Part shown: piece by piece, positions 25,612-39,656 of the stretch | How positions within the stretch are numbered: position 1 is the stretch's first letter | Layout: each line of letters begins with the position of its first letter | Assembly: GCA_018881555.1 (NCBI GenBank) | Contig: JACAXG010000006.1 | Coordinates: 1,860,561-1,924,560 of the forward strand | Length of the DNA: 64,000 bases | DNA from: Amblyornis subalaris | Taxonomy: Eukaryota > Chordata > Aves > Passeriformes > Ptilonorhynchidae | Direction: 5' to 3' | The notes under the pieces: generated by a model | Database searches by the model: none | What the model was told of the DNA's origin: nothing | What the model saw: only the letters and a program-made list of their open reading frames with translations | Translations under genes and position numbers: made by a program

Positions 25612-28600
25612 CAATCACCCCCTAGTGTGGAGAAGACCAGCCATACAGCTACTGAAGTCAATAGCAAAATTCATGCAGGCAACAGCAAGCACTGATCTGT
25701 GTCTATGGAAACCCCTGCATTAAAGCAAGAGGAAAACCCAGTCTTATTTCTAGATCCAGCCCTCTTCATTTCTTTAAATTACGGCAATTTGAATATTTCC
25801 TTCTACTGGTTGTAGTCAAAGGAAACAGCTGCAAAGCTCAGCTGAACAGTTACTGCTCTCCCTGTGAGTGTTCCTAGTCTGCCCAATTGCAAGATCCAAG
25901 ACATCAATGTAAGCCTGTTTCAAGGATATTTGCTACCCCCATAATTTAAGACTGAATTGCCATTTAAGACCCATTACTAATAAATTTGGGGTAATGTCTT
26001 TATGAAATTAAATAGTTGGCAATGACAAGTTTCTATATCATTGAGAGTGACAGCACTGAATGTCATCAGTGTAAATCAGATCAAATTAATGATTCTGGTA
26101 CCCAAACTGCCTAAAATGTGGCACTTGATACTGCACAATCAACTATAGCTATATTGACTGTAGTAAGATTATGTTCATTTACTCCTTCATAAATCAGTTT
26201 GAACTGTATTGTGGAAAGAGCATGGCAGGCAAGAGATGAATTTGCGTGGATATTTTTATAATTAAAGAGAAGAAAACCTTTCATAAGACTGACTTCCAGG
26301 TGGCTAACTGCCATCTCTGAGACAATGTGTTATGAAACATTGGACATACTCACCATGGAGAAAGACTCACCAGCCTAAAAGGCTGGCTGGATTGTTTTGA
26401 ACTTTATAGTGGTTGGTGAAATTTTTGAAGTCTGTTCTTGGAATGTAAACCAGATTTAGCCACGACAGCTAGAACACAATCCTTTGTTTCCTGCGTGCCT
26501 TATTAGGGGATTTAATTTCTCTAGTGGAACCTCATATTTCAGTAAGTATCCCTGGCAGGAATGAAACACAATTTCTAACTTACTTGTTGACTTCTCGCTA
26601 CCTGTGTGATAATTGGAGACTGCATGTCTACTGTAATTGTGAAATCATCTCTGAGAAATCAGTGAAGGAGTTCACAAAGTGCTACAATTAGCTGTAAGGG
26701 TTAAAGGTGGAAAAGGGGTTAAGAAATTGGGACAGCAATCACTCATGTCAGAGAGGTCTTCCTCTATGGATCAAGGGTGCTATGATGATGTGGCAGATAA
26801 GAAAAGGGCGAAGCGAAAAATTAGTGGACCCAAACAGGTGAATGAAAAACAGAAGGGGTGGCCTGTTTGATCTCACGTTGCCTGTTGAAGACTTTAGAAG
26901 CAAACTAGCAGGAACCATTATGGTGGAAGAGGTTTCTGAAGGACTTGGCGAAGAAAGGCCACTGGTTAATTTTTTCCCCCACTGAGCAATGTCCACCATA
27001 CCCAGGCCATCAGCCAAAAGAGGATACATGCCTGTTCCCAACAAACCAGCTGAAAAAAAGAATGTCCTGCCTTGACTTTCCATGTTCTCTGAGTCTCTTT
27101 TCTTTCCACTTGTTTAATTTTTTGATCTTACTTTTTGCCACTCAGCTTTTAACAACACTTTGGTTGGTCTGTGCTTCTCTACCAGTGTGGGATGATGAGT
27201 GCAAGGAAGGAGACCTGACTCGGCCGGGCAGGAGATATCCCATGCAGGTCGAATTGTGCTCCTGGCCAGCAGTTACCAGGGGTGATTGGCTACTCCAAAC
27301 TGTTTTCCATGATTACACAGTTGTTTTGTAACCTTTAAAGCTCAGTAACAGCTACACCTCCCTTGCTTTCCACTCTCCTATCCTTTCTCCTTTTCTGTCT
27401 ATATTTATTATCAAAAGCAGCAAATCAATCTTTACTCATACAGTCATGATCTGAGAGATGAATAAGAAAATTAAGCCTTTCTGGCTGTGCTAAGAAGGAC
27501 TTCTGGATAGCATAATGGATTCTAAATTAATAACCTGTGTCTAGAAGAGGTACTCTGATAGATTTTGATTAAGTTAGTCTTGTTTAACCACTTGATTTCA
27601 ATTTCCAAATGCTTTGTGTTTTGTTTTTGTACATACTAATCAATATACTTCCCAGATTTGGCATGAATTTCTGGTGCAGATGCCATATGACTGAGCAGGC
27701 TAAACTCTCTATACTTAAAACCACAAACCATGTTAAATGGTTTAACACTTTACACTGGGGAGAACGCATTAACACCTATGACTGAAGTCTCACTTATTTC
27801 ATTGAAACTAACACGACTCATTACATCTGACTGTTGTTGCTACTGATGCCACGCTTTGTTAAAGATATATTTGTTCAAAACTTCTGAACTCCCTTTCCAG
27901 CATTGCATAATTTCCATCTAGATTGTCAAGTTGAAAGAAAAACCTAGGTTCCTTTATTTTAACTTATTTGACTACGTGAGTGACAAAGTAAAATATCATA
28001 AAGGCAGAGGGAAGTATTGATGTTTTGGAAAGTCACCAAAGAAGGAAAAAATGAAGGTTCTTACCAGACATTGCATCTAACATTAACACATTGTGAGAAA
28101 AATGTACGTTAAAATATGATATATTATAGAGGTAGTAGAGCATGTGCAACCTGCAATAATTTACTCAGGATAAATGATCGTGTCCTGTTCTCAATGAAAA
28201 GGAACTTGNGAGCCCATGGAATGCCAGAAGATGAATTTCTGTTTCCTTTTACATGTCCTTTCAAGGTGAAGGAGGTCAAATAAAGCAGCCTCTAAGCTTA
28301 TAAATCACTCTGCTAAACTAGTTTAAAATATCGTTCTACAGAAACATAGGTGACAGGTTTTTAAAATGAAGATAAAAGAAGTTGCTGACAAGTATTTGAT
28401 TTGTTGAAGGCTTTCAACAAGAACTTTGGAAAGTAAGAAAAAGGAGAAAGTCTAAAGAAACTTGGGAAATCTCTGATGGGTAGAATTGTTAATAGTGAAA
28501 ACTGAAGAAACCCTGGTATCCAAGAGCACAGGATTTCTGATGAAAGGTGAGAATAGATGAAGTGTGTTTAAATCCAGTTACAAATTAAGTGCAAAACATT

Positions 28601-30503
28601 TCTGAAGAAAAGAACCCCAAACTTTCTTTTTCATGAATTTGTATTTTATTTAGAATTTCTTGTAGTCATCATGTGTCTTCACAATTCCTGAGGCAAACAC
28701 AAGGACTTTGTGAAAACATCCTGCAAGTTTCCCATGCCTCAAAGATTATTTATATAAACATTATTTGACATGAAGTCAATACAACATGAAAGACATTAAA
28801 CTGAGTTGTTTTAAAAACAACCTTATTAGAATCAAGCAACTAGTAAGTACGGAACAGACAAGAGACTGTTGTCTGAACATTTTAGACATGAGGCATTTTC
28901 CCCACTGTGAGAAAGAACATATGTGTTTTCAGCCATGCTGTAGTTAAGTTTCAAGTAGGAACAGAAAGGGGAACAGTACTTTTATTCATGTTTCTCTTCA
29001 ACCGGTTCACAGGGTAATTCTGACCAGCAGACAATTTTAAACATTACTGTTCTTTCCTGCAGTATGAGCCAAACTGTATTTAACATTGTGTTAGCTGATA
29101 CATTTCCTGTTGCAATGCTTTCTCCCAAACCAATGATGGCAAGAGGGCTTTCACTGGCAAGTCCCCGGTGGTCTCATCCAAGTGAAGGCCAGGCTGGTAT
29201 GAGCTATGTTTTCATCAGTGATCTGTACTGATGTGTCCTACAGTTTATTTCTTTCTTCTAAAGCCTTTTGACAAAGCAGAGAACATTGGTTGTCTACCCT
29301 TCTTAATTACATAGGATAAGATACTAGGAAAGTTTTAGTTTCCATGGTGTGATCATTTTTACATGCAAGAGGCCATCTCTGCAAGAATGAGTGATTGAGG
29401 GATAGGGCCATTGGTTGGGTGCCCAGAAGTGAAATGGGGGTGGATCTGAAGAAATAACTGAGGCCGTGGACTTTCTGTCTTTGTTGCTAATAGGAGACCA
29501 TGTGGGTTTTTATGTGCTCATGAAGTGAATTCGATGCACACATTTTCTTCTGATAGATTGCTTTGTGTTTTTGTACCCATTTCAATTCTCTTACACTTCT
29601 TTATGAATACTGAATAACTAAAACAATCCAAAAAGTTGCTGTATGGTCACATATTTATAATTATACATGGGCATAAATGTTGACAAACCTTGGTCTGTCC
29701 TCCTTGTTTGGTATGTATGACTCACCTAAACTGCAGCCACAGTATGTGTGAATTTGTTGGCACAGGAGATCACAGCTACAGAGAGAGGCTAGCTTTGAAT
29801 GTGAAGAAGTCCCTCTCGAGCTTTGCTGCTGTCATCCCGTCCCTGTGTTTTCTGAGAGCAATTTCCTCACACTTTCACAGCTGTTCTGACCATTCTTGAA
29901 TATTTCCACGTTAACATTATCCATGTCCAAGGGCATACTGACCTGCTGCTTGGCTCCAAGTAACGATCGTCTTCATTCACACTGAAAGTTTTTGCTGCTA
30001 GCCCTCTTCAGTGTCTCATTCTGCCACCAGCACATGTAGATACTGAAATAATACAAACAATATCTACAGCCATGTCTTTTAATTCCAACAAGCTACACTG
30101 TTTTGGGAAGAGAGTGTGGATAATGAAATATTTTGCTAATTAGGATTGATGATTGCTCATGATAAATGTGAAGTTCTCAGGCTGATTCTTGCTTGTCACT
30201 CAGTTTAATTATATTTTCTAGAGCAGGTTTCACACAGAGCCTGGGCAGAATAGTTACTGTATTTGTGCTACAGGAGCTGTTTCTTCTGGTATTACTCCGG
30301 GGTGGTCTGAGATGATATTTAATGTGTTCAGGAGGAGACACAGTCAGCTACAGCGCTGTTTCTTTACAGGAAACTGCCAACTGTCTGCCACTGACATCAG
30401 AAGGAAAGGAAGAGCATTTTGATTGAACAAAGGAGAAATACATCCACTTAGTTAAAATTAGATCTTTCCTTTTTTAAAAAAAAGTAAGCAAACTCTATTT
30501 CAG

Positions 30504-30530
30504 AACAACAACAACAACAACAACAATAAC
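30504..30530. repeat. (AAC)n microsatellite
   Basis: About eight AAC units with one AAT interruption near the right end. On the minus strand it produces the cysteine run seen in a 90-codon frame, which is therefore an artefact. Confidence 0.9.
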
Positions 30531-32713
30531 AAAACCCAGGATAGAAGAGAGAGCCAAGTTTGCACTTCATATTTTTAAGCACTGCTGATTTGGAAGCCAA
30601 CCATGAATGGCAATAGTTGCTTATGCACTGTACATGCTGTACTCCAAAAGCATATCTGCTACGGCAGGCCAACCAGAAGGGAAAGCATGGAATTTTCCTT
30701 TCAAACAGAAAAGGTCTCATTGCTCACAACCATTTGCCTCTCAAGTTAACTCCTTTGTTTCTTCTTTTCTGTGTAAGACTGACCTGCATCTGAGCAGTTC
30801 AATAACACCTCTAGTATGGTGTTCAAGGATCTTCAATTATTCTCTGATGTTTAGTCATTGCTATAGTATATGTAGTGTTTCTTACTCAATTTTCAATTTC
30901 TCAGTTAATATTGTCAAGACTTCTCACCTTCGCTGAGGAACTCTGCTTTTCTTCTTGTCTCATACTGCTGTTGTTGTTGCTGTTCCCTGGTGATAAACAA
31001 ACTAGAGGTGGACACAAGCTAGTTCATGGCCTGACCTGAAGCCCAGGGGCTCTGTCTCTGGAAGCACATAGGTGAACATGGAGTTATTGTGGGAAGCTCT
31101 TCACAAATACTAATCCACATTTAAGGCATCAAAGCATGATCCTGAGAAAATAACAGCATCTTCATTGCTACATTTGTTGACACAATTAGGGCTCTCTCTC
31201 AAGAGCAACCAGAGGACAGCAAGAACTTTCATATCTAGGGAACAGGATCCTGTTCTTCTGTCACCAAAGTTTGGTTATTGTGGCTCTTCAGAATGAACTC
31301 CTGGATGTGAGGAGAGAAATTAGTCTAGAAAACACAAGCATGGCCCTCTGCACCCTCAAGAAACAGAGGAACAACACCACAACAAAACCATTCTGTTTTG
31401 GGAACCAAAACTGTAAAGGAGTTTCTGGAAATGATCCAAGCCAGATCTCAGTAGGAAGATGTGGATGCTCAGAAACAGAAAAAAATAACCATTAACAGAT
31501 GTTTGCCTACAAAGTGGGATAACCATAAGAACTGACTATTGCATAATTTGGTACTGTGGTTATGATTATGATAGTTTTATTATTTTCATTNGCTATTGTA
31601 TTTATTAATTATTAGTTTGTTGCAGGAAACCCTAAGTACTTTTTTAACACANAGGGAAGTCTGTGCAACCTCTCTCATTGTCTTGCCTTGTGTTTTTGCA
31701 TATTTTCACATATGTCCACTTTGTGATGAAATAGTTTTTTTTTGTGCAAGTATTCAGCCACAACTGCTATAGCATCCCAGAAAAAATAGTCTTTTGTGGA
31801 GGAGTGAGACTGCTATATGTTGTAGCCTATGTACCTTTGTGTATATTTCCAAGCCCCAGCCCCAAAAAAGGAAGGAAACCAAATGCCTTCCTTATATGAA
31901 AATACAGCAAGGTATTATGCCTGTAAAGGTAACAATCATTCTCCTCCTATATTTGAGGGCCAGGACACCCACACATTTGGCATGTTGCCACATTCAGTTA
32001 GGTAAGGTAATGTCGCATGCACAGCAGGCTGTTCTTATCCTCCATCTGTTCTAAGTCATGCAAATTCAAGTTGTGTGTCCCTCAAAAGTCCACTTTTCCA
32101 GCACCATCCAGTCTGTAGCAAGCACAGAGGCAAAGATGCTCTTGTGTATGGATTCTTTAATGCCTGAGCTGTGACAGCAGTGCAGGGAGGTGGGCTTTTG
32201 TTGCATTAGGCCTCTTCACTTGCAGCAGAGAGCCGAGCTTTGGTCTGCAGCTTAATCTCTTGCACCTGAAAAGTGTGTGTGTGGAGGGTGGTTATTCAGT
32301 ATGTGAGGTGTTCAGTTGTCATATCTGAACAATGCCTCTGTCTATTCATGATTTTGGCAGTCTAGAAGAATCGTTGGTATTTGTCTGAGTTCATCTAACT
32401 TATGTATGTGCTTTTAAAGTATGCATTATATTCCAAGTCTTTATAACAAATACATACCACTTACAACGTCTTTTCCACTGGGAATAAGTTACATGCAAGT
32501 AAGGCCTAACATACAGAACAATGGGAAAAAAATAGGCCTGGTGTTCTCAACAAAAATACCATTTTTTGTATGTTGTAATAGTTGTTTTTAACTGCCAGAA
32601 CAGTGGATGTTTCTTAGAGATAAAAATTGATGCATCGCTGCTGTCCTTTCAACGAAAAACAGTACACTGGAATCAAAGTACACTGAAAGCAACCTTTCTT
32701 CCCCTCAACTCTC

Positions 32714-32758
32714 ACAGAAGTTGACTGCAAGCTGTTATGTTCAGTGGTCAACTTCTGT
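32714..32758. repeat. Perfect 12-bp inverted repeat with 21-base loop
   Basis: ACAGAAGTTGAC (32714-32725) is repeated as its exact reverse complement GTCAACTTCTGT (32747-32758). The transcript could fold into a 12-bp stem. This is shorter than a typical pre-miRNA stem and pairing does not continue into the loop, so a microRNA call is not justified. Confidence 0.8.
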
Positions 32759-35700
32759 AGCATTGAGTAAAATTGTCATGTGTATGTTGTGTGATCATGG
32801 CATGCTGCTGTGAAGAGCAAAGGCAGCATAAATACACCAGGAAGGTGAATTGAATTTTCTTTAGGGATCCAAGGCAGATTCTGAATGTATTGGTGTAAAT
32901 ATAGAGTCACTTAACCTAATCCCAGGTTTACAGCACTGGTACTGAAATAAAAATGGCATCTCTAGCTGCATTTTCTAACTTCTGTGAAATTCTGGTCTGA
33001 ATCTTGACAGTAGTTAGCGTAGTTGCTTCCATTTATATCTTCAATATTTCTTTCGAATTTCCATTGTCTTCCCTTTTTCTTCACTTTCTGTGCAGCTGTC
33101 ATCATAGCATTTCAACTCCAGTTAGAAGGGCAAGGCAGATGTCTCCCAGCAGAGGCTCTGCCAACATCACTCCAATGACAGCTGCGGGAGCAGTGCTGTG
33201 ATAGCAGCATGACCACCAGCGTCAACAGAGAATGACCACATCACATCTGCAAAGCTTTTCAGCTTCCACTGGCTTAGGGCCTGCAGTCTCAAATCACTTT
33301 TATACTTGAGTCTCTCAGCTGGCAGCACTTAATTCTACTTAGTTCTCTAGCGTATTAGACACATTTAAATGTATTTTGTTGGGTTTATTTCAGTTTTTAA
33401 AAACCTGAATTACCACAAAGTATTGTAATCCTTGGGTGAGAAGGACTTTTAAACATGCCTCTTTCTGAGTTGACCCCTAGGCCTAGTTATATCTGAAAAT
33501 CTAATTGAAAGTCAAAATATTACTATGAACCACAACTTTCAGTTTTCCAAAATGGAAATTAACATGGCAATATAAAGAATTACCTCAATATCTACGAAAA
33601 GAAGAGAAAATTTTAAGATAGAACATACCAATAGCTTCCCAAAAACTTAGCTTATTAGTGTATGTTGGTATTGTATTTGAAGCTTGTCTACATATAGTTT
33701 AAAAATGTATCAAGGTAAATATTCACAGGTGAAAAGAAACACAATTCAAAAAGAACATGCTTGATATGGAAGCATTCGTGTAAGTTCAGTGATATTTCCA
33801 CATGCTCCCTTTTGTACCAGGGTCTGTGTAGGGATTTTTTCTGTCATAAAATACTTTGTCAAGTGAAGTCTTAACTTGGTAACACAGCTCCCTCATACAT
33901 CAGCAAGTTGTACCTTTGCTTGCACAGCCCATGCAGGTGCCTCTATAGAGTTGTTGCACCATTTGATAGGAAAGGGACAGTAATACCAAGGGCTTCCTCC
34001 TCTCCATGTCCCCAGGCAAAGCCTGCAGATTATTGCAGAGAATCTTTATTCATTACACTAAATGTCATATGGTACCTCTGACTTTTCAGCAAGCAGGACT
34101 TCCATAAGGTATGTAAATAACATTCCTTATAAAGTAGTGAACCTGGTTCTCCCTGTAGCTGGCAGCACCGCCCAGGCACGTTGTGATTCTCTTGAGCTGT
34201 TAAATCGAGCAGGAAGGATGTCCCAGTCCCTCTCTACGGCTGATAGTTGTGTTAACTGTTATCAGTCACCAAACAGACTCAGCTCTAAGTTATGTTGTGC
34301 AAGTAGGAACCAAACCCATTGTTTCCTTGGAGATATTCCTAACACAGTTTGCTACAAAAGCACTTGGTTCTGAATCATTAAGAACATTCACCGCTCTAAG
34401 TAAGACTGTCCTCACTTGTAATAGAAGATGACACAAATGTATCTAAGCCCAAGGACACGTTGCAAATTACTGGTTGAGCCTTGACTATGCAGTAATGCTT
34501 GTACTTGACTACGCTGGAATTTGACAAACAGTATTGGGTTAATCACGCACACCATTTTTACAACAATTGCTGTCATATTATCTGAAGCATTCAGCCTCTT
34601 CCCACCCACCCAGATGGTAGTTCCTCCAGCTGTAGAGTTTCCTCACTTTTCTGGGCTATGGGGTCAATTATAGGGTCAATCTCATTCGTTAGAGAAGGCA
34701 CAGCCTGGGGGTTGTCACGAGTGCCTCTTGCAACATTTTCATTTTTGAGGTTGTGGGGAGCTGGAACTTGTGGAACTTGTAACACCTGATAACAGATTTC
34801 GGTCCCATTTCAGGAAATCATCCCTGTGCAAAGAAGTCCATTACCATATTCTTAAGCTCTGCAGCAGACCGTGAAAAATATGCACATTCTTAAAGTCAAG
34901 CAGGTATTTTCCTGAGAGTAACTTGATATGGCTGCAGGTGCAAGCTCAGGCAAGACAGTGTTTACTGAGGTTAGTGAAGCTAGGTTGTGTCTCTCTGTTG
35001 CTGCTCTGTGGCACGTGTAGGATGAGAGTTTCCTTCCCCCTCCCAAAAAGAGACATTTTACAGGAGAATGTTTGGGACATTTATTTTTTGTATATTTAAA
35101 GGAGAAAGTCTGATCTCAATTGCCCCAGAAAAAAATGGTGATTCATTTGTAGTACAAGCAACCAGGCAAGAGAAATGTACTTAATTGAAAGAGGAAATAA
35201 TTTTACTCAGCTTCAAATTCCTTCTGCTTCACATGCTTATTCAGCTCAAATATTTGTATGAAAAGATGCTCTGGTGAAAAACTGAACCCTATGATTAATG
35301 GCCAAAATCTTCCTATCCACACCCATTCATCTCAGCCATCTAAGAAATTTTTCAAAAACAAAGAAGATTTATTTGAAATCTCTAAGTACATAGCAAGCAG
35401 AAATAAAGTTGTTTTAAAATACAGATATTTGTAAAGCTTTTATTTCATAACAAAATGAGAAATAGCTCAAGTAATTTGGTTTTTCAGCTTACCCACCAAC
35501 AGATCATATTCTACTATTAAAGACTAGCTTGCATCTTCCCACTTTTCCCTCCGTGATATTTTAGTGTTATCTGAACTTTATTCTTAGGTCCATTTCGCTT
35601 TTCAAACATTCCAGTTAGAGGAACACTTTGGACCTTAGAGTATAGACACTGTCAGTGCAAAGGCAGAGGGCTGCTGGAGAGCTTTCAGGAGCAGCCTTTC

Positions 35701-37267
35701 TTGATTACTGTACTCAATGCGTCTGTTAAACTTCCTATAAACAGCTAATGCCAAATATATGAGAAACTAATTTGGCCTTGTTTAAATGCAGGACTTTGGC
35801 TGTCTGTGAGTGCTTTTATTTAGAAAAATGTTGCCCTATTTCTAAAAAATGCACTTTTAAAATCTATGTTTTTTCACAATTGAGCACTGTTGTTTTAAAA
35901 TTATAGCACTTATGAAGATCTGAACTACCAAAACTGTGAGTATAATATATGAGCTATTTTGTTATTTTGGTTCCACTTAACCATGTAGGCAGATCCTTAC
36001 ATTCACATAAAACTGGTTATTTCAGCTTATTTTGTATCTGTGAATTTCCCTGATGCCCTATTTTCTCACTTAGATTATGGGTTCTTTGTGCAAGAGCTGA
36101 GCTGATTGGTGCAAACCCAAGGACAGTTGAATGATAGTCCAATGCACTGTCCAAATCTGTTTCTAATCAAAACAGAGTTAGAGTATGGACTCGCTAGATG
36201 TGTGCTAGCTCATCCTTAAAATAAAGCATCCATTTTTTCAAAGCCCAATGAAAATAGCTCTGATGAAATTAGAAGTAGACTGATTTTCTACAGTGCTTCC
36301 AACCTTGTACAATCACCCTGTTCAAGTTGAAAATGTCTCTTCTATTATAAAATACAGTATCATGCCAAGTCAAAATTTTTAGACTGGAAGACCGTTACAG
36401 AAGGTGATATACACATGTTACTAAAGCTTAGCAAGGAACACCAAAATAATAACAAGATAAATCATATTACTAAGTCAATATTCCAAGTACTAAGCAGGAC
36501 GACCTATCATTTTCCTCAAGCTATTTTTTTTACCTAGTCACTGAATTAAAAATGGCTATTCAATCTTTGGCTCCCAGAAATAATCTGACAAAAATAGATA
36601 GCTTTAAAAAATAAATTATATTAAAGTCAAGCAAAGCAAATTTTACTGAAGTCAAGCAAGCAAAAGTGCACTATTAGACATTTATGATCAAATATTGTGT
36701 ACATGGTAGACCCTCAGGAATATTTAGATGTTTGAATCCCAAATACAGGCACTCAAAGTCCTCACTTGGATGCTTCTTTGCTTGGAGGCATTTAAAATCT
36801 CTAAGTCCACCATTTCTCATAGATGATATTTGCTAAGTGGCTAACAATGAAACTGGGAAGGTTGGTGCCTGAGCATTGTATTTATCAAGGAAGATACTCC
36901 ATCCCTTAGGTTGCATGCAAAATTCAGTCCAGAAAGCACCCTGAGTACAGACATATTGGATTGGGCCAAATGGGAAACATGGCCAGGGATCTCCCATCAC
37001 TCTTCCTGTCTTTTTACTTACCAGCTAAAAAGTTGAGCTGAGACATGGAATACACTTTCTCTTTTGTTCACGCTTCTGTCTTTTTAATAGGTATTTTCCA
37101 CCTTCCAAGATCATTTTAACTTTAGGCATAGTCTGCTTTCCAGAGCAAAGACATTCAACATCCATTCTTTCTGTACTTTTCCAATGTGCAAGGAGTAGCA
37201 AAATATTTGCTAGAACAGAGAAAGTGCAAGGAAGAAACCAAAGGAATATAAAACCCAGTGTTATAAT

Positions 37268-37330
37268 ACTGCTCAGTGGTTAGCTCTCTCACCTAAGTAA
37301 AGANAGGACTGAATCCCAGTCCCTGCCCTC
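37268..37330 (+). repeat. Possible ancient tRNA-like/L3-type repeat
   Basis: GCTCAGTGGTTAGCTCTCTC followed by ACCTAAGT and, after a short gap, GACTGAATCCCAGTCCCTGC resembles the block AGTGGTTAGGGCACTCACCTG...GGTTCAATTCCC found in old amniote L3 or tRNA-derived SINE repeats. It does not form a full tRNA cloverleaf, so it is not a tRNA gene. Confidence 0.35.
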
Positions 37331-39184
37331 ATGATTACTTAATATGGGGTACTTAAAATTTCATCGATGCAGGCACTGAGGCCTCTTTTCTTGTAGCTGA
37401 GTGCCTTGAATGTTAGGCAATAAAGTATTGCTCTCTCTTTTGCCTAATGAATATTTAATTATTCTCAGTGAAGTAAAGCAGCTTCAACAAGAGGAATTAT
37501 GGCTCTTTATCTGTCCTCAAACTAACCACTGAGCTATTGGACAAAACTGAGCTCCTGCCTGGGCCCCTCTTCAAAAAGTGTGAGCCCAGCCATGCATTCA
37601 AGGTAGTCAGTAAATACCAAGAGAAGGAGGTTTCTTGCTATAGCCTGAGAGTAAGCATTTAAATCCTTCAGAGAGATTGGTCTCCATACTCTTACTATAT
37701 TTTGTTGACCTTGTTGGCTTTCTGCTGAGAGTACTCTGGGTCTTTGAGCATTGTAGGCATTTAACTCAGTGCTGGTATATGACACTTGAAAGTCAGATAC
37801 TAAAAAGTGCAATGTGAGGCTGCCTATGTTCCTCAAGGATGTAGCTCATAGTATTCACACCGCTTGAAAAAAAATAGAGGATATATTAGGGCCATATGCA
37901 TTCCGAGCAGACAATGTTAAATGGAAAAAATAAAACTGAGAGGAAACAGAACCTTTGGGCCATTTACTTAGGTTAATTTTCTTGCTTCTGTCTGTTAGCG
38001 CCTGCTAATCCACAGGAAACTTCTTGGTAAGACAGTCAATTTGCAGAGACAGGTGGTTGCTCACAAGGCAGACACACACCCATTGCCTTCCCCTCTGTCC
38101 AGTGCTTATTAGTCTCCTGTAGTCCCCAGCTGATGGTCCTTTGAGACCTGCACCCAGCTTACACACATCCTGAATTGCTCTGAGCTGGTGTGGGTCTGCT
38201 GTGCAACTAGCATGCCAATCAGAGACCCTGCTGCTGATCCNTTCCAGCCACAACAGACAGTGGCTGGCTCAGAGGGCTGGAGCCAACATGAGTGGACTCC
38301 CAGAAAGAGACAAATCTTGGGATTACCTGTTTCTTTGAGAGAGACAGATTGCTGGGATTTTGAAATCAAACACTATCTCCTGAAAGCGAAGAACCATGCT
38401 GTGGGAAAAGGCACCAGACTGGAGATTCTCTCAGGAAAAACCTGAAAACACCTTTACCTGAGGGTAAACAGCAGTCTTCAAGTTCTCAGGGACCTAAAGC
38501 CAGGTAAAAGGCAGCTTGTCAAAAGAAGACAATTTACCTGGAGGATATCCACCATTTTTCAGTATTCTCAGACATCAGCTTGACACAGTTCTTTCACAAC
38601 TGGCTGAACTCCACAGATGTGATCGTTTGGCAAGGAATACATCTTCTGGGAATCAGTTGGTGTGGAAAAACTGCAGAAGATCAAAACACTGACTTTGGCT
38701 GACAACATGGGCTAGAGCCCATGAACCATGAACTGCAGACTGGGCAGACTCCTAGCCACTAACTGTTCTGTAGTAGCTCTACTTCAATATGTTTTATGAA
38801 GTTTCAGTTCCTAGTCTGTTGCCATAAAATCCAATTTCCATAATTATTTCTCAGTTAAACTCCATTTGATTTATTTCTGTTCAAATTACTCAGCACAGCT
38901 GATACAAAGGTTACCAGACACACACACTGATGATGATTCCTGCAGATTTAATCCCATAGATTCATCTNCCCATTGGTCTAAAGCTTTGTTTATAACTCAT
39001 TGTTCTGAGAAAAGACTTTACCCAGGCCTGGATGGACTGGTAGGACTTTAGTATAACTGCAATATATTCTATTGTACTCTTACTCTGTCTTTGCTCTTTA
39101 ATCTTCATGTTAATTCAAGGATGGTCTTTGATAGGGCAGTTTTAGAATTATTAAAATGGAGGGTCTGAGGTTTTTTAATTTGAC

Positions 39185-39282
39185 TCNGTGGTTCAGGATT
39201 CAAACTCTGCCTCTTGCACTCTGATCTGCAAGTAACTTGCGTTCATGCTGTGACTTCCTCCTCTGTTAAAACGGAAATAAGG
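39185..39282 (+). repeat. Possible MIR fragment
   Basis: The sequence keeps the order GTGGTTCAGGATTCAAACTC, TGCCTCTTGCA, CAAGTAACTTGCG, CTTCCTCCTCTGTTAAAACG and GAAATAA. This parallels the MIR order GGTTCGAATCC, CTGCCACTTAC, CAAGTCACTTAACC, TTCCTCATCTGTAAAATGGG, GATAA. The similarity is moderate and was judged by eye. Confidence 0.4.
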
Positions 39283-39403
39283 ACAGAAAGAAGGAAAAAG
39301 TCTATCCAACTATGCTGTTATTCTCTAGAATAAGGTTGGCCTTTTACTGTGTGTTTACACAATTCTTGCACAATGGGATCCTGATCATTACTGTAGTACA
39401 TAA

Positions 39404-39419
39404 ATAATAATAATAATAA
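39404..39419. repeat. (AAT)n microsatellite, short
   Basis: Five AAT units in AT-rich DNA. Confidence 0.85.
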
Positions 39420-39656
39420 GGTGTAGTTTTAATATTTTCCACCATCAACANGATTCACTGTGAAATCTTACTTAAATCTTACTGTTTGTTCTTATACTAC
39501 TTGTATAAAGAGCACAGTAATTAGAGAGCAGAAAAATTTTATGCCACCTGATTTATAATGCTACAAATACTCAGCAACCAGTGAGGAACAGATTTGCATT
39601 TCAGTTCTAATATGCAGCACTTAACTACAATANTACTGTACCAATACCTTACATTG

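Larger units (their letters stand above)
23641..39656. other. Long anonymous stretch poor in young repeats (about 16 kb)
   Basis: No confident gene or young mobile element is seen in this interval. Open frames are below 130 codons, apart from ambiguous ones, and are distributed over both strands. Weak ancient-repeat traces lie at 24115-24237, 37268-37330 and 39185-39282. Simple repeats occur at 30504-30530 and 39404-39419, and a perfect 12-bp inverted repeat at 32714-32758. A near-palindromic AT-rich homeodomain-type site lies at 25590-25611. Absence of young insertions could mean constraint or chance. Confidence 0.45.

Noticed and set aside
30448..30720. Cysteine-rich 90-codon minus-strand peptide
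   Set aside because: The cysteine run is simply the (AAC)n microsatellite read on the minus strand.
32714..32758. microRNA precursor
   Set aside because: The stem is only 12 bp and does not continue into the loop or flanks; known precursors need a longer stem.
37268..37330. tRNA gene
   Set aside because: A B-box-like and an A-box-like word are seen, but no acceptor stem, anticodon arm or full cloverleaf can be built.
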